From: Mantamonas sphyraenae
Lineage: Eukaryota > CRuMs > Mantamonadidae
Assembly: GCA_026936335.1 (NCBI GenBank)
Contig: JAPMXV010000053.1
Coordinates: 62,001-126,000 of the forward strand
Reading direction: 5' to 3'
Length of the DNA: 64,000 bases
Shown: positions 63,237-64,000 of the stretch, in pieces
Layout of the letters: the number at the start of each line of letters is the position of its first letter
How positions within the stretch are numbered: position 1 is the first letter of the stretch
Translations under genes and position numbers: made by a program
The notes under the pieces: generated by a model
What the model saw: only the letters and a program-made list of their open reading frames with translations
What the model was told of the DNA's origin: nothing
Databases searched by the model: none

Positions 63237-64000
63237 ATGAGCAACAGAGGCACGAAAATCGGATTGGCTCTGGGAGTCATTGGCATGACGGGCTCGGGAG
63301 GGTTGTTCTACGTTGGTCAACAGGATTTGCGACGCCAGGGCTGCTATGTGGAGAGCAAAGAGCTAGTGGACGGGGCCATGGGCAAACAGGAGCACGGATG
63401 GCTGGTGAATGGGTCGCTGACGATGCAGACGCAGAAGCAGGAGCGGTTGGCACGAATGAGCTGGGCGGTGACGGACGAGAGCGGAAACAAGGGCAGTGTG
63501 GTGCTTCGTGCGCACCTGGACACGTCTGCAGTGCAACAACAATGGTCAATCGACACACTGGAGGTGGAAATGGAGGCCAAGGGCGAGCGAAGGGTGCTTG
63601 TGGAGGACGGGGAGGCCACCGACCGAACAGAGGTGCTGGAAGAGTCGCACGGGAGTGGAAGCGGAAGCGGCGGCATGACAACCACATATCTACTGATGGC
63701 GGGAGGAGGGGCATTGCTAGGTGTGCTTCTGGGCACCATGGTAGTGCGCCGGCCTGGGAACGCAGCCAAGGCAGCAGGGAACGGGTCTGGAGGAGTGCCT
63801 GCGTCAAAGGCAGCCATCCAGACCGCACAAACATTTGTGGCGTCGCATCCATTGGTGCACAAGCACGTGGGAATGCCCATGAAGAACGCATCGAAGCCCG
63901 AAGGACGGCATCTGGGCGAGTTTGTTCAGGTGAACTGGGTGGTCGAGGGGAGCAAGGCACGTGCAGACGCCACAGTGCAGATGGTGGAAAGGGACAGTGT
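63237..64000 (+). CDS. Two-TM protein with Coa1-like repeats, 3' truncated
   Basis: ATG 63237 opens a frame that runs off the right edge (about 254 residues seen). It contains an N-terminal helix (IGLALGVIGMTGSGGLFYVG), a soluble domain, a Gly/Ser linker, a second helix (LLMAGGGALLGVLLGTMVV) and the start of a second soluble domain. Both soluble parts have the look of cytochrome-oxidase-assembly Coa1/DUF1783 units: an amphipathic helix (TFVASHPLVHKHVG), then strands such as LGEFVQVNWVVEGSKARADATVQM and, in the first unit, GSVVLRAHLDTS...QWSIDTLEVEME. This suggests a mitochondrial inner-membrane protein with tandem Coa1-like domains, but the similarity is weak and the C-terminus is missing. 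Confidence 0.5.
   Translation, partial: MSNRGTKIGLALGVIGMTGSGGLFYVGQQDLRRQGCYVESKELVDGAMGKQEHGWLVNGSLTMQTQKQERLARMSWAVTDESGNKGSVVLRAHLDTSAVQQQWSIDTLEVEMEAKGERRVLVEDGEATDRTEVLEESHGSGSGSGGMTTTYLLMAGGGALLGVLLGTMVVRRPGNAAKAAGNGSGGVPASKAAIQTAQTFVASHPLVHKHVGMPMKNASKPEGRHLGEFVQVNWVVEGSKARADATVQMVERDS

Noticed and set aside
1-64000. Bacterial operon interpretation of stop-start overlaps
   Set aside because: Spliceosomal introns, KDEL, Brr2 and mitochondrial presequences show nuclear eukaryotic DNA.
1-64000. CRISPR arrays, transposons, rRNA or tRNA genes
   Set aside because: No spaced direct repeats, no transposase or reverse transcriptase frame, and no cloverleaf or rRNA core sequence was recognised by reading; a covariance-model scan would be needed to exclude small RNAs.

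Overview
The window is nuclear DNA of a small-genome, flagellated eukaryote. Evidence for this: spliceosomal introns (27 resolved by protein continuity, 68 to 728 bp, GT..CAG, standard stop codons), an ER chaperone ending in KDEL, the spliceosomal helicase Brr2, a mitochondrial Hsp70 and a complex I subunit. POC1 and CFAP58, which belong to centrioles and motile axonemes, indicate a flagellate. The species cannot be named from the sequence. Base composition is moderately GC-rich, genes have 0 to 3 introns, and intergenic spaces are often only 20 to 180 bp.

Layout. 1-12 kb: a truncated Ser/Thr/Gly-rich gene, then GRP94, PI4-kinase alpha and the DRG1 GTPase in tandem on the minus strand. 12-22 kb: a secreted or ER-type PhyH-like oxygenase, a TLC-like membrane protein, a bacterial-type (mitochondrial) alanyl-tRNA synthetase, POC1, and a convergent pair of PP2A-family phosphatase regulators (PPP4R2 and IGBP1/TAP42). 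22-29 kb: NDUFA5, a SPIRAL2/TORTIFOLIA1-like TOG protein that overlaps a TBC RabGAP, a 7-TM protein and a 5-TM protein. 29-46 kb is a membrane-protein-rich stretch: a TPR-like protein, an SLC12 cation-chloride cotransporter, a second 7-TM protein, mitochondrial Hsp70, a very large IPT/TIG plus Cys-rich plus multi-TM receptor-like protein, a third 7-TM protein and another multi-TM protein. 46-64 kb: CFAP58, an AKT-like kinase, a NapH-type polyferredoxin, Brr2, an ICME-like esterase, a 76-residue membrane protein, a TauE/SafE transporter and a truncated Coa1-like protein.

The most interesting signal is a family of three paralogous 7-TM proteins of about 405 residues (27.2-28.4, 34.6-35.9 and 43.1-44.3 kb). 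They share two N-terminal signature blocks and a TM7 reminiscent of insect-type gustatory-receptor-like (GRL) proteins. A second theme is data quality versus biology: about nine single-nucleotide frame breaks interrupt otherwise conserved genes. Two of them are TGATG stop-start junctions, and one further gene boundary is an ATGA overlap. Homopolymer or assembly error is the default explanation. Other genome-style features are introns placed immediately after the start codon, frequent GTACGT splice donors, and divergent start codons only 20-80 bp apart.
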